From Propionivibrio sp. (lineage in GTDB: Bacteria > Pseudomonadota > Gammaproteobacteria > Burkholderiales > Rhodocyclaceae), in contig JADJLB010000004.1 in NCBI GenBank assembly GCA_016705685.1, positions 103,145 to 167,144 on the forward strand: a stretch of 64,000 bases of DNA, in the 5' to 3' direction. The translations under genes and the position numbers were made by a program. Positions 38,780-49,200 of the stretch are shown here, in pieces; the first letter of the stretch is position 1; each line of letters starts with the position of its first letter. The notes under the pieces are model-generated. The model was not told the origin of the DNA. It saw only the letters and a program-made list of their open reading frames with translations, and did no database searches.

Positions 38780-40078
38780 TTATAACGTCAGTGTTTTAGG
38801 TTGTGGTGCATCTGAACTTAAGGCAGGCAGCTCCAAACCTTCAATCTCCTGCAACGACTTCCCCGCAATCCCTTGCAGATCGCCGTACATGCCGACCGTC
38901 GCCCCCATGACACGCTCGATTTGTTCCTCGCGCTTGGCCCACTGCTTCATGATCGCCTTGCGCTCCTTGTCGAGGTCTTCCTGCATGGTCGAAAACGCTT
39001 CGACGATAGCCTCGACGCGATGCCGGAAGCGCGGACCGGTCAGGTACTGGTAAATCATTTCGGTCTTGGTCTGCTGGCCCTCAGATACCTGCCGCGCCAT
39101 GCCGACCTGTAGCAGCGTGTGACGAAGGACAGTCGCTACCGGCAAAGCCGCACGCGGGCTGGTTACCCAAACGCCGTCGACGACATCGAAGGCTTCAACG
39201 CCTTTGGGCAGCACCTGACTGACGAGGACGGAAATCTCGGCTTTGGCGGTACGCTGGTCCTCGCGCAACTTGATGAGCCAGCCGTCGCTCCAATTCTTGG
39301 TGCGTTTGGATTCCCAAAGGATCGTTCCGCTCTGCTGGCCGCTCTGGCTGACCACGCGTTGCAGGACATCGCCGCCGAATTCGCCCTTGCGGACGGGTTC
39401 GATAGAGTCGAACGGAAACTTGGCACGCAGCAGGTTTTCAAGCTCAAGCTCCTGCACTTCGCCTTGTAGCTGCTGGGAACCTTGCTCGGCCTTCTGCTTG
39501 AGTTCTTCGATCTTTTGCTGCATCGAGGCGATGGTCTGATCCTTTTCCATGACCTTCAGCTTCAGCCCTTCTTCGGCTTCGCGCTTCGCTTTTTCGCGGA
39601 CATCGCCAAGACCTTCCTGCACGCGCTTTTCAACGGTCAGTTCCAGTTCGCGCTTGGCGTCGTCGAGTTCGCGCTGCTTCTTGATGAGTTCGGCCTGCGC
39701 CTGTTGGGCCTCGGCGAGCTTGGCATCGCGGACCTTGAGCACTTCCTGAAGCTCGGCCAGTTCCCGTGCTTTGTTGTCCAACTCGTTGGCTGCCGCCTGC
39801 TTGGCCTTCTTGGATTCTTCCTCGATGACGCGGGAACGCTCGGCTTTGAGCTGGGCGGCGACCTGATCGGCCACCTGTGTTTCAAGGTTGCGCTTGGCTT
39901 CGGCGACTTGCTTTTCCTTTTCGCGGATGCCTTGCTCGCGCTTGGCGATCTCTTCATCCTTCTGCGATAGCTGTTGCTCGAACTGTTTTCTGGTTGCTGC
40001 AATTAGCGGAGCCGCCAACGATTCGGTCAACCGGATTTCGGTCTTGCAGTTCGGGCATGTAATTGTTGGTTCTGTCAT
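38780..40078 (-). CDS. DUF2130 family protein, coiled coil plus restriction-like nuclease domain
   Basis: A 432-residue protein. It starts with a CxxC pair (TITCPNCKTEIRL), followed by a very long Glu/Lys-rich coiled coil (about 30-215). A C-terminal domain then reads EFGGDVLQRVV and GTILWESKRTKNW, which resembles a PD-(D/E)xK active site. DUF2130 has no settled function. GGGAGG precedes the ATG at 40078. It lies 12 bases after the SNF2 gene and 14 before the PHP-ATPase, so it belongs to the same operon. Confidence 0.85.
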   Translation of the reverse strand: MTEPTITCPNCKTEIRLTESLAAPLIAATRKQFEQQLSQKDEEIAKREQGIREKEKQVAEAKRNLETQVADQVAAQLKAERSRVIEEESKKAKQAAANELDNKARELAELQEVLKVRDAKLAEAQQAQAELIKKQRELDDAKRELELTVEKRVQEGLGDVREKAKREAEEGLKLKVMEKDQTIASMQQKIEELKQKAEQGSQQLQGEVQELELENLLRAKFPFDSIEPVRKGEFGGDVLQRVVSQSGQQSGTILWESKRTKNWSDGWLIKLREDQRTAKAEISVLVSQVLPKGVEAFDVVDGVWVTSPRAALPVATVLRHTLLQVGMARQVSEGQQTKTEMIYQYLTGPRFRHRVEAIVEAFSTMQEDLDKERKAIMKQWAKREEQIERVMGATVGMYGDLQGIAGKSLQEIEGLELPALSSDAPQPKTLTL

Positions 40079-40090
40079 GCCACCTCCCAT

Positions 40091-43055
40091 TCACAGCTGA
40101 ACAAGGTTCTCTGAGATATATTTTTGGTCCAACTGGCCCTCAAGCTCTTCAATCAGTTGGTCACGTCTTGGCTTGAATTTCGTCTTGCCGGTTAAACAGT
40201 TCTCGGCGCTTCTTGTCGCGCTGCCCTTCAAGATCGCGTTGTTCTTTTTGCGCTTGCAGCTTGTCGGCCAGGTTGCCGCCCCCTTGCCCTTCAGGTGCGA
40301 GCTTCCTTGATTTGCCGGTCAAGGTCTTTGATCTCCGCTCAAGGCCAACCTTCAGGTCGTCGGCCCACGCATCGAGGCTTTTCGGTCTCCTGTGAGAAGA
40401 AAGTCAGGTTGCGCGACTCCAGATCGGTAATTACCAGTGCCTTTTGCTGGTCGATCTGCTGTTGCAGCGCTGGCGCAATGACAATATTGGGCACATTGGC
40501 GGCGGCGAAATCGAGCATGTTCTGCTGCGCCGGGGCAAGGTCATCCGAGAGCGATTGCTGAACGGTGCGCCGTCGACACGAGGCAACGGCACGGTATGGC
40601 CGGGCATGCCGAGCAGACGGTCAGTTACGTCGGCATCGAAGACGTTTCCATCTGCGTCAATGGCAGCTGCCAGCAGATGCTCTTCGGTCGCGCCCAGTGA
40701 ATGGATGCGCAAGTGCTGAACCATCAGCGTGCCAGTCTGGCCCCGCAAGGCCTCGATGACTGACACCTTCGCCCCGTAGGCGTCGTAGTCGAGCACCAGC
40801 TTGCTGGGGGTGAGCGGCACACGTTGGGCGTAATCAATCAGCCCCTGCGCGAGTGGGTGCGCCATCCGGTAGATGTGGGCCTCTTCGCTCCGGCGCGGCA
40901 GTTCATAACGGCCCAAGGGAATCGCGGTCGCGTTTCCGTCCTGCACGCCATCGGGCAATCTGGTCAGTAGGAAGCCGGTATCGTCCTCGTCAAAGCTCGC
41001 ATACCCGTTGAGCGCGGCGCGGGTAAAACGCATCAACAGGCGTTCCAGTCTGCCGAGCGAGGCGTGGGCATCCATGTTGCGAAGGCGTAGCCGCTCTTGC
41101 ACGTCCTCGTCGAAGTTTTCCAGCAGCGCCTTGCGGGCGTTGAGCATGGCGTCTGAAATCTCGCCGGCCAGATCGAGTTGCAGTTGCTCGAAGGCGGTAT
41201 GAATGGCCTCGGGATGGCGGCAGGTTTGATAAATCTCGGCGATGCGGCGCTCGAAATCGACGCCGGACTCCACGGCCCCCAGCACTTCATCGCTGGCCCC
41301 GAATACGCCATCGAATAGCTGGAACTTCTGCGCCAGCAGTTGATAGACGCGCCGGTCGGCATCATTGTCACGATTCAGGAAGTTGACGACGACAACATCG
41401 TGCTTCTGCCCGTAGCGGTGGCAACGCCCGATGCGCTGTTCGATGCGCTGCGGATTCCACGGCAAGTCGTAGTTGATGACCATCGAGCAGAACTGAAGGT
41501 TGATGCCCTCAGCGCCTGCTTCTGTGGCAATCATGATGCTGCCCTGCTCGCGGAAGTAATCGACCAACGCGGCGCGGGTATCGGCAGTGCGGGAGCCTGA
41601 TACCCGGTCGGTGCCGGCATGCCGGGCGATCCACTCGGCGTAGATTTCCTTGGCCTTGGCGTCCGTGTTGCTGCCGTTGAAGAGCACCACGCCGGAGCCA
41701 TGATCGGTGCCTGCCAACAGCTTCAGCAGGTATTCCTGCGTGCGGCGGGATTCGGTAAAGACAATGGCCTTCTTCGCCGCGCCGAGTTCGTCCAGTTTCT
41801 TGAAGGCCACGCTGAGGGCTTGTAACAACGCGGTGCCCTTGGCGTTCTCGGTGATGGAAATGGCCAGATTGCGGAACGATTCGAGTTCGCCGACTTCGGC
41901 CCGGATGGCGGTGATTTCGGCTACGGTTGATACCTTGGTGGTGCCAACAGCGACGGCATCCAGCTCGTCAGCCAGTTCGTCGAGGGCTTCATAGTCCTGG
42001 TCTAGTTCGTCTGCAAGGTCGGTAGTCGCCGCCTTTTCGTCGAGCGTCTGGCCTAGGCGTTTGATGAGGGTTTCCAGTGCCCCGGCGATGGCGAAGGTGG
42101 AAGACGCCAGCAGCTTGCGCAGGACCAGGGTTATCAGTTGCCGCTGGCTGTTGGGCAACGCATACAGCGAAGGCCGTTGCAGGAATTCCGAAACGTAGTT
42201 GTAGAGCTTGGTTTCGTCGGCACCGGGCACAAACTCTTGCAGCATCGGGATGCGCCGGGTGTATTTGACGTAGGCCTCGACCTGTCGGCGCAGCGTGCGC
42301 TTGCAGATCGGGGCGATACGGTTCTTCAAAGCGTCGAAACTGGCGGCGTCCTTGAGTTGCCCGAATTGAGCACGGAAGCTATCCAGATCGCCGAATACGC
42401 GCTCGTCGACAAAGCTGACCAGTCCATATAGTTCCAGCAAGGAATTCTGGAGCGGCGTTGCCGTCAGCAAGACCTTGTGCGGCAGCGTGAGTGCATCGCG
42501 CAGGATACGGGCCGTCTTGTTTTCCGGCTTATAGACATTGCGCAGGCGGTGCGCTTCGTCGATGACTACCAAGTCCCACGGCACGGATTGCACGTCCTTG
42601 GCTTTGCCTGCCGCAAACTGGTAGGAGCAGATGAGCACCGTGGCGCTATTGCCTGCGAGGTCAAACGGGTTGGTGGCGCCTTCCTTGATGGCTTGGCGGT
42701 AGGACTTGGCTTCAAGCAGGCTGGCGGCGATACCGAACTTGTCCGCCAGTTCCTGATGCCACTGCTTGCGCAGGTTGGCCGGGGTGATGACCAGAATTCG
42801 ACGTTTGCGCTCGGCCCATTTCTGGGCGATCAACAAACCTGCTTCGATGGTTTTGCCGAGACCGACTTCGTCCGCAAGGATGGCGCCCTTGGACAGCGGG
42901 TTACTCGTCGCGAACAGGGCGGCATCGATCTGGTGCGGGTTCAAGTCGACTTGAGCATCCAGCAGCGCACCGGCCATGCGGTCCATGGAATTGGACGCGG
43001 CACGGCGGGTTAATTGATGCGCGAAATACGCCAGCTGGTGCGGACTGTAGCTCAT
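40091..43055 (-). CDS. SNF2/RapA-like helicase, C-terminus broken by several indels
   Basis: About 860 residues are intact, with Walker A LADEVGLGKTIEAG, Walker B DEAHRLRN, LLTATPLQNS, and the helicase C-terminal motifs ATEAGAEGINLQFC and QRIGRCHRYGQ. This is an ATP-dependent DNA translocase of the type found in DISARM and other defence loci. After about 40560 the continuation (QQSLSDDLAPAQQNMLDF, QALVITDLESRNL-like sequence, then RDQLIEELEGQLDQKYISEN) hops between frames at least four times before a natural stop at 40091, just ahead of DUF2130. The expected full length is about 985 residues with a C-terminal coiled coil. Confidence 0.85.
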
Positions 43056-43102
43056 TGTTTGTTGTTTTTCCCCTGTATGACGAATACTACTATGGCGTTG
43101 GT

Positions 43103-43492
43103 CTATCGTCCCCAGTTGCCTTCAAAGTCGAACGAGAGTTGCCGCTGATGCCTGATGGCGAGGAGGTAAATCGTTCCGCCAATCGGCGCGTAGAGCATCA
43201 AGTAGTCCTTGAGGACGTATTCGCGCAAGGCGTCCGTGTCTGGTGTCAGCGCCGACAACTTTGCACGGAGGGTTGTCAGCGCGTTGGTGGTCTCGACCGA
43301 GCGCGGCTGGCGGGCCATAAACGGCCTGCTCATTTCGGGGAAGCGCTCAAGGTTGGGAATCACCGTTTCGAGCAATTCATCCAGCAAGCCATCGAAGGTC
43401 TGCGGCGCTTCCACTTCGGTCAGGAAAAGTTCGATGCCTTCGAGGTTACGCTCGAAATTTGCGGTGAATTTGACGACAGGTTTTTTTGCCAC
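43103..43492 (-). CDS. RelE/ParE-family toxin
   Basis: A 129-residue protein starting MAKKPVVKFTANFERNLEGI, with LREYVLKDYLMLYAPIGGTI and IRHQRQLSFDF, the layout of ParE/RelE-type plasmid-stabilisation toxins. It follows its antitoxin gene by 18 bases. ParE members poison gyrase and RelE members cut mRNA; the sequence does not decide. It is slightly longer than most members. Confidence 0.85.
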   Translation of the reverse strand: MAKKPVVKFTANFERNLEGIELFLTEVEAPQTFDGLLDELLETVIPNLERFPEMSRPFMARQPRSVETTNALTTLRAKLSALTPDTDALREYVLKDYLMLYAPIGGTIYLLAIRHQRQLSFDFEGNWGR

Positions 43493-43510
43493 AAGCAGCC
43501 CCGCCCCAAC

Positions 43511-43801
43511 TTATGCGCTGCGGCGGCGCTTGATAGCCTGAATCACACTGCGGGCGTCCTTCACCTTGCCAGCGGCAACGTCGTCGAGCCCCTTGGAGGC
43601 CTCGTCGATCAGCAGCAAGTGAATGCGCTCGCGCTCCAGCTGGTGGTAGTAGTCCAGACGGCTGGCGTCGATCAGGGCGATATAGCTCTCGCCGTTCTTG
43701 GTGATGATCTTCTCGGCGCCGCCCTTAACCTCTTCAGCCAGTTCGGAGAAGTTCGCTCGGGCGTGCGAGAGAGGGATAACGTCGCTTGCGGAAATTCCCA
43801 T
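43511..43801 (-). CDS. Phd/YefM-family antitoxin
   Basis: A 96-residue antitoxin starting MGISASDVIPLSHARANFSE with AGGAGG six bases upstream, then IITKNGESYIALIDASRLDY typical of Phd/YefM. It forms an operon with the downstream ParE/RelE toxin, just upstream of the SNF2-type III RM cluster, and may help retain that cluster. Confidence 0.88.
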   Translation of the reverse strand: MGISASDVIPLSHARANFSELAEEVKGGAEKIITKNGESYIALIDASRLDYYHQLERERIHLLLIDEASKGLDDVAAGKVKDARSVIQAIKRRRSA

Positions 43802-43843
43802 AACAGCCTCCTGAACCACACAAGATGTGCAGTATTTTGTACA

Positions 43844-44575
43844 TCATACGCTTTGGCAGTCAGGGGCGAAAGTGAAACCTGCGCGACTCCTTGGGGTGTT
43901 TAGCCGGGACATGACGGCATGCAGTTGGTTCGCTATGTGCCGATCCAACGCATCGAAGACATCAAACATCGGAGTGTCGCCGTTGAAGCGGTTGAACCAT
44001 TCTTCGTTGGAGAACGCCATCGCCAAGTCTGCTTCGCGCTGAAGACGATTCATCACGGCATCGGCCCTGCGATTACGGACGCCCTCAAAAGCGAAGGGCG
44101 TTACCACGGCGGCAACCGTAACTACTCCGGCATCACGCGCTAACCGGGACAAAATCGGCGTAACGCCGCTTCCTGATCCACCGCCGAGTCCAGCGAGTAG
44201 AACGACCATGTCGGAACCGGCGAGCAATTCCGCCAAGATGGCTCGATGGTGCAAACAGGCAGCGCGTGCTGCATTGACTCGTCCGCCAGCACGAACCGGA
44301 GCCAGCATCAGTGTCTTGATCGGTGCCAGCGCAGGACAGGCATCGTTGGCAATATCAACGAACTCCAACGCGTGCGGGCCGAGATCGATGCAAACATAGC
44401 TCAGTGCCGCACCCGCTCGATCCAGAATATTGCTCGCCCGTAGCGCAGTGGCAAGGTTGCAGCCAGCCGCACCGATGCCGATGATCTTGCATGAGGGGGC
44501 TGGCGATGCGAAAGCTGGAAGACTCAGGCTGGCAACACCGGCACCGAACGTTTGCAGGAACATCCTGCGATCCAT
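43844..44575 (-). CDS. Single-domain FtsZ/tubulin-like GTPase with Tat-like leader
   Basis: A 243-residue protein. The core follows FtsZ: KIIGIGAAGCNLATAL (T1 loop region), LAGLGGGSGSGVTPILSRLA (the GGGTGTG-type T4 phosphate loop), VVTPFAFEGVRNRRADA, and NGDTPMFDVFDALDRHIANQ. It ends where the FtsZ GTPase domain ends; the T7-containing C-terminal domain is missing or minimal. Uniquely, it begins MDRRMFLQTFGAGVASLSLP, resembling a twin-arginine signal with AFASPA as a cleavage site. Possible uses include export as a folded protein or membrane tethering. A MazE-like gene lies 27 bases upstream on the same strand. Function unknown. Confidence 0.8.
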   Translation of the reverse strand: MDRRMFLQTFGAGVASLSLPAFASPAPSCKIIGIGAAGCNLATALRASNILDRAGAALSYVCIDLGPHALEFVDIANDACPALAPIKTLMLAPVRAGGRVNAARAACLHHRAILAELLAGSDMVVLLAGLGGGSGSGVTPILSRLARDAGVVTVAAVVTPFAFEGVRNRRADAVMNRLQREADLAMAFSNEEWFNRFNGDTPMFDVFDALDRHIANQLHAVMSRLNTPRSRAGFTFAPDCQSV

Positions 44576-44602
44576 GTTGGTTTCCTTGTCGTAGAGGCGC
44601 GA

Positions 44603-44842
44603 CTACCAGTTGGCGAGTACCTCCTCGTCAGTGGGCGCACCTTGTTTGAATTTCGGAGGCGCGTCGTCCGCTGCGTAACCGGCATGAACATCGCGCTCCT
44701 TGACCGGACGAATGACAATGTCCCCAGCGTCGGTGAGGCGCACAAACAAGTAATCGCCGGGACGCAGCCCAGTGCGCTCAATCACGTACTGGGGGAGGCG
44801 TAATCCCAGGCTGTTGCCCCACTTGCATAGTTTCGTCGGCAT
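44603..44842 (-). CDS. MazE/AbrB-type (SpoVT-AbrB fold) protein without MazF
   Basis: A 79-residue protein starting MPTKLCKWGNSLGLRLPQYV, the swapped-hairpin DNA-binding fold of MazE antitoxins, then LRPGDYLFVRL and an acidic tail. No MazF-like toxin is adjacent; the next gene downstream encodes the FtsZ-like protein. It may therefore be an autoregulator of that gene or an antitoxin for it. A start at 44881 is possible but lacks family support. Confidence 0.8.
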   Translation of the reverse strand: MPTKLCKWGNSLGLRLPQYVIERTGLRPGDYLFVRLTDAGDIVIRPVKERDVHAGYAADDAPPKFKQGAPTDEEVLANW

Positions 44843-44969
44843 GGTAGTTCGATAACCTCGCTGATACGCAATGGCTATCAAATTGCGATCCGGGGTTACG
44901 GGCCACCCGTGAAGCTATCTGGCTACGGTGAAACCTGCACTGGGTGGGTTGCTGGCTGACTCACCTAAA

Positions 44970-44998
44970 GCCGCCGATACCAAGTAGGCACCGGCGGC
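44970..44998 (-). terminator. Hairpin after the C39-like gene
   Basis: GCCGCCG and CGGCGGC pair across 15 bases, just past the stop of the minus-strand papain-fold gene. The T-run on the minus side is weak (CTTTAGG), so it may be an inefficient terminator. Confidence 0.4.
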
Positions 44999-45005
44999 GG
45001 TCCGG

Positions 45006-45512
45006 CTATTTGCCGGCAGGCTTCATTGGTGTGACTCCGATGTACCAGCTGATCGGGAAGCCTTTGATGTCAGTACGAACCTGCTGGCTTTCGGCTACCC
45101 ATGGTGCAGGGTCGATGATGTACTCGACATTCGGCTTGCCCGCTGCACCTCGCTGACGGACGAAAACGACATGGCGACCGATCTCAGTTTCCGGGTTGTA
45201 GTCGACCATGCCAATGCACACGTCTGGGAGTGCAGCGATGCCGGCACTCTCTTTGTATACCGTGGCAGTGAAAGACCAGTTGGCGAGTAGCTTGGCGATC
45301 AGGCCTTCATCCATGAATGTGTAAGGACCATTCTTGGGAAACTTGAAACGGTCGGCAGCGACCTGACGAACCTCAGCCAGTGGACGATTGACGATCATCG
45401 CGATGCAGGCCAGCCAGCAATCGAAGTCGTTGGTCTGTGCGACGCGTTTGAACGCGGGTTGAAATCCCGATGCCGGGGCTTGGTTTGCTGCGGGAGTAGG
45501 ACTGGTTGCCAT
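45006..45512 (-). CDS. C39-like papain-fold cysteine peptidase domain protein
   Basis: A 168-residue protein. After a Pro/Ala-rich N-terminus it reads QTNDFDCWLACIAMIVNRPL, with Cys32 in the position of a papain-like nucleophile, IGRHVVFVR with His114, and YIIDPAPW with Asp134. This Cys-His-Asp order matches C39-type peptidases, which cut double-glycine leaders or processing sites. No signal peptide or transporter is attached. It lies 160 bases upstream of the MazE-like and FtsZ-like genes on the same strand. Substrate unknown. Confidence 0.7.
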   Translation of the reverse strand: MATSPTPAANQAPASGFQPAFKRVAQTNDFDCWLACIAMIVNRPLAEVRQVAADRFKFPKNGPYTFMDEGLIAKLLANWSFTATVYKESAGIAALPDVCIGMVDYNPETEIGRHVVFVRQRGAAGKPNVEYIIDPAPWVAESQQVRTDIKGFPISWYIGVTPMKPAGK

Positions 45513-45964
45513 TTGGCGCTCCTGGGAAAATGATGCGAAGGAAACGCGCAGCAGCGCTCACCCGATAGGCGACGCCTCGGAGACATATTCAGCGTGAGGG
45601 AATTGTGCTCGGCAGAGATACCGTGCCCGATGAAGCTCGGGCCGCACCGAACAAGCGGGGGTTGCTGCGCGGAGAAATCGCGCCTACCGGTAGGCCGATG
45701 GCGTTACCACAAGCGCGATACGTCAGCATGTCACAGGTAACAGTCTGATTGGAAAGAAAAAATTTTGCCGCTTGCGAAGCTAGAATATTGGCTGTCTGGA
45801 TTCAGCTGCGGCAGCCAGTGGAAGTCTGGTATGGGTTTATAGTCTTCGTGGAGGGCGGCAACTTGGCGATCACGTTGGCTTTACCGGTATCAATGCTTAC
45901 GCGTGCGCGAAGCGCAGTAAAATTCGTTTGTGAGTGGCTTTGTAAGTTTGCCGTCGTCTTACAA
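45513..45964. other. Intergenic region without a supported gene
   Basis: About 450 bases between the C39-like gene and the tRNA terminator. A 72-codon plus-strand frame (45749-45967) is open, but has no family resemblance, an AT-rich start and no convincing ribosome-binding site. Promoters for the C39-like gene are expected here. Nothing else is recognised. Confidence 0.4.
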
Positions 45965-45969
45965 TAAAA

Positions 45970-45992
45970 AACGCCATTAAATTCATGGCGTT
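45970..45992 (-). terminator. Intrinsic terminator of tRNA-Ser
   Basis: AACGCCAT and ATGGCGTT form an 8-bp stem with a seven-base loop. On the minus strand it is followed by TTTTTT, 14 bases past the tRNA 3' end. Confidence 0.85.
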
Positions 45993-46004
45993 AGTTTATT
46001 TCTA

Positions 46005-46096
<92 letters not shown>

Positions 46097-46209
46097 GGAA
46101 GAGGGCGGATTCTAGCAGAAGTGCAGGGGATCAACAAACTCGGGGTAGTGGAAAGGCGTTGCCTGCGCTTTGATTGAACAATGTAACGCTCTTCGCTCGC
46201 TCTGATCGC

Positions 46210-49200
46210 TCACTCTGCCCATTTTCGTGCGTTACGGAACATGCGCATCCAGGGGGAATCGTCGCCCCAATCTGCCGGATGCCATGACATCTGCACGCTG
46301 CGGAAAACGCGCTCGGGGTGCGGCATCATGATGGTGAAGCGCCCGTCGGCCGTGGTCACGCCGGTGAGCCCACCCGGCGAGCCGTTCGGATTGTATGGGT
46401 AGACCTCGCTAGGCTGGCCGGCATTGTCCAGGAAGCGCATCGTGACCAGCGCCTTTGTCTGCTGGTCTACCGAATCGAATACGGCCTGACCTTCACCGTG
46501 CGAGACGACCACCGGCAAACGGCTGCCGGTCATACCATCGAAGAAGAGCGACGGTGATTTGGGCAGTTCGACCATGGTGAATCGCGCTTCGAACTGCTCG
46601 ACCTTGTTGCGCTCGAAACGCGGCCACGCATCGGCCCCGGGAATCAGCGTCTTCAAGGCACTCATCATCTGGCAACCATTGCAGACGCCTAGCGCGAAGG
46701 TGTCGCCTCGTCCGAAAAAGCCTGAAAACTCGTCGCGCGCACGCGCATTGAAGAGGATCGTTCTGGCCCAGCCCTTGCCGGCACCGAGCACATCGCCGTA
46801 GGAGAAGCCGCCGCAGGCCACCGCGCCCCGGAAGCCGGAGAGTGAAACGCGGCCGGAGAGAATATCGCTCATGTGGACGTCGACCGCGGCAAACCCGGCG
46901 TGGTCGAAGGCCGCCGCCATTTCGACGTGGCCGTTTACGCCCTGTTCGCGCAGGATGGCGACCTGGGGACGCGCTCCGCTGTTGATGAACGGGGCCGCGA
47001 TGTCTTCCGCCGGATCGAATGTCAACGAGACCGACAGGCCGGCATCGGCCGCATCGAGAATGCGGTCGTATTCCTGCTGCGCGCATTCGGGGTTATCCCG
47101 CAGCGCCTGCATGCGGTAGCTTGTCTCCGACCAGGCGCGCTGCACGTCGATGCGCTTCTCGCGAAATGCCGCTTTGGCATTGCGGATGATGCGGATTTCG
47201 TTCCACGGGTTGGGCGATCCGATGAAATGGGTACATGCCCCGAGGCCGGCAGCACGCAGCACGCCCATCACCGGCGCTCGCTCGCTGCGACGGATCTGCA
47301 GCACGGCGCCAAGTTCTTCATTGAACAGAGCGCACATCAAATGCTCGAAGTCACGGGCCGCCGAGCAGGTTCGGCTTTTTCTCGGCGCCGTCGACATCGT
47401 TGGTCAGCGGGTCGTAACACAGGCCGTCCATATCCACCGACACACCGCAATGTGCGGCGAAAGCCATTTCGGCGATGGTGGCGAAGAGGCCGCCGTCCGA
47501 GCGGTCGTGGTAGGCGAGCAAGCGATTGTCGCTGGCGAGCTGCTGTACGGCGCCGAAAAAGGCCGCCAGCTTTTCCGGATCGTCGACGTCCGGAGCTTCC
47601 GATCCGGTGGCGTTGAACACTTGCACCAGCGCCGAACCGCCCAGACGATTCCTGCCCGCACCAAGATCGATCAGCAGCAGATCGGTTTCTCCGGCGTCGA
47701 GCCGAAGTTGCGGGGTCAAGGTTTGGCGGGCGTCCGACACCGGGGAAAACGCCGTGACCACCAGCGATAGCGGCGAGACGACCTGCTTCTTGAGTCCGTC
47801 GTCCTCCCATGCTGTACGCATCGAGAGCGAATCCTTGCCGACCGGAATCGAAACACCGATCTGCTGGCAGAGGTCGGAAACGGCGCGCACGGTGTCGAAC
47901 AGACAGGCATCCTCGCCCGGCGAACCGGCGGCGGCCATCCAGTTGGCCGAGAGCTTCACATCGCCCAGCCCGGCGATCCTGGCCGCAGCAATGTTGGTCA
48001 GCGCCTCACCCACCGCCATGCGTCCTGAAGCCGGCGCATTGAGGATTGCCAGCGGCGTACGCTCGCCCATGGCAAAGGCTTCGCCCAGATTTGTCTGATA
48101 GCCCATTGTCGTTACGGCCACGTCGGAGACAGGCACTTGCCAGGGGCCGACCATCTGGTCGCGCGCCGTCAGGCCGCCGACCGAACGGTCGCCAATCGAA
48201 ATCAGGAAGGTCTTGTCGGCCACGGCCGGCAGACGCAGCACGCGATAGGCGGCATCCTTGAGTTCGACTGCGGTCGGGTCGAAGGCAATCCCCGGTGAGG
48301 GCAGATGGGCTGCTTCGCGCGTCATGCGCGGTGGCCTGCCGAGCAGCGCATCCATGTCCATATCGACCGGGTGATCGCCGAAATGACGGTCGGTGACGCG
48401 CAGGCGGTGATCGGCGGTGGCCACGCCGACCACCGCCAGAGGGGGCGCTCGCGCGCGCAAATGGCGGTGACTTCGGGCAGCCTGCTCGGCGGAATGGCCA
48501 GCACGTAACGCTCCTGGGCTTCGTTGCTCCAGATCTCGGCGGGCGACATGCCGGGTTCTTCGATCTTCACGTCGCGCAACTCGAAATGGGCGCCGCAACC
48601 GGCGCCGTGCGCTAACTCGGGAAAGGCATTGGAGAGGCCGCCGGCGCCAACGTCATGCACGGATAAAATCGGATTGCCGTTGCCGGGCGTCGCGGCATCA
48701 TCCTCCAGCTTGCCCAGGGGGGATCCCATTTGCCAGCAGCGGTCGAGTACTTCCTGCGCGCGTCGCTGCATTTCCGCGTTGCCGCGCTGCACTGACGCAA
48801 AATCGAGGTCTTCGCTGTTGCTGCCGGTGCTCATCGAACTGGCCGCGCCGCCGCCCAGGCCAATCAGCATGCCCGGCCCGCCAAGCTGGATGAGCAGGGT
48901 GCCCGGCGGGAAGGTCGTGGGCTTGATCGATTGATCGGCGGCAATATTGCCGATTCCGCCGGCGACCATGATCGGCTTGTGATAGCCGCGCACGACAGCC
49001 GTCGCGCCTTCGCCGACACGCTGCTCGTATGTGCGGAAGTAACCGCAGAGATTGGGCCGACCAGAACTCGTTGTTGAAGGCCGCTGCGCCAATCGGGCCT
49101 TCGAGCATGATCTCTAGCGCCGAGGCGATGCGCGACGGGCGGCCATACGCGGCCATCTCGTGCTCCCAGGGTTGCAGCGCTTCGGGCAGGTACAGGTTGG

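Noticed and set aside
45749-45967. 72-codon plus-strand open frame before tRNA-Ser
   Set aside because: No family likeness, weak start context and unusual composition; not supported as a gene.
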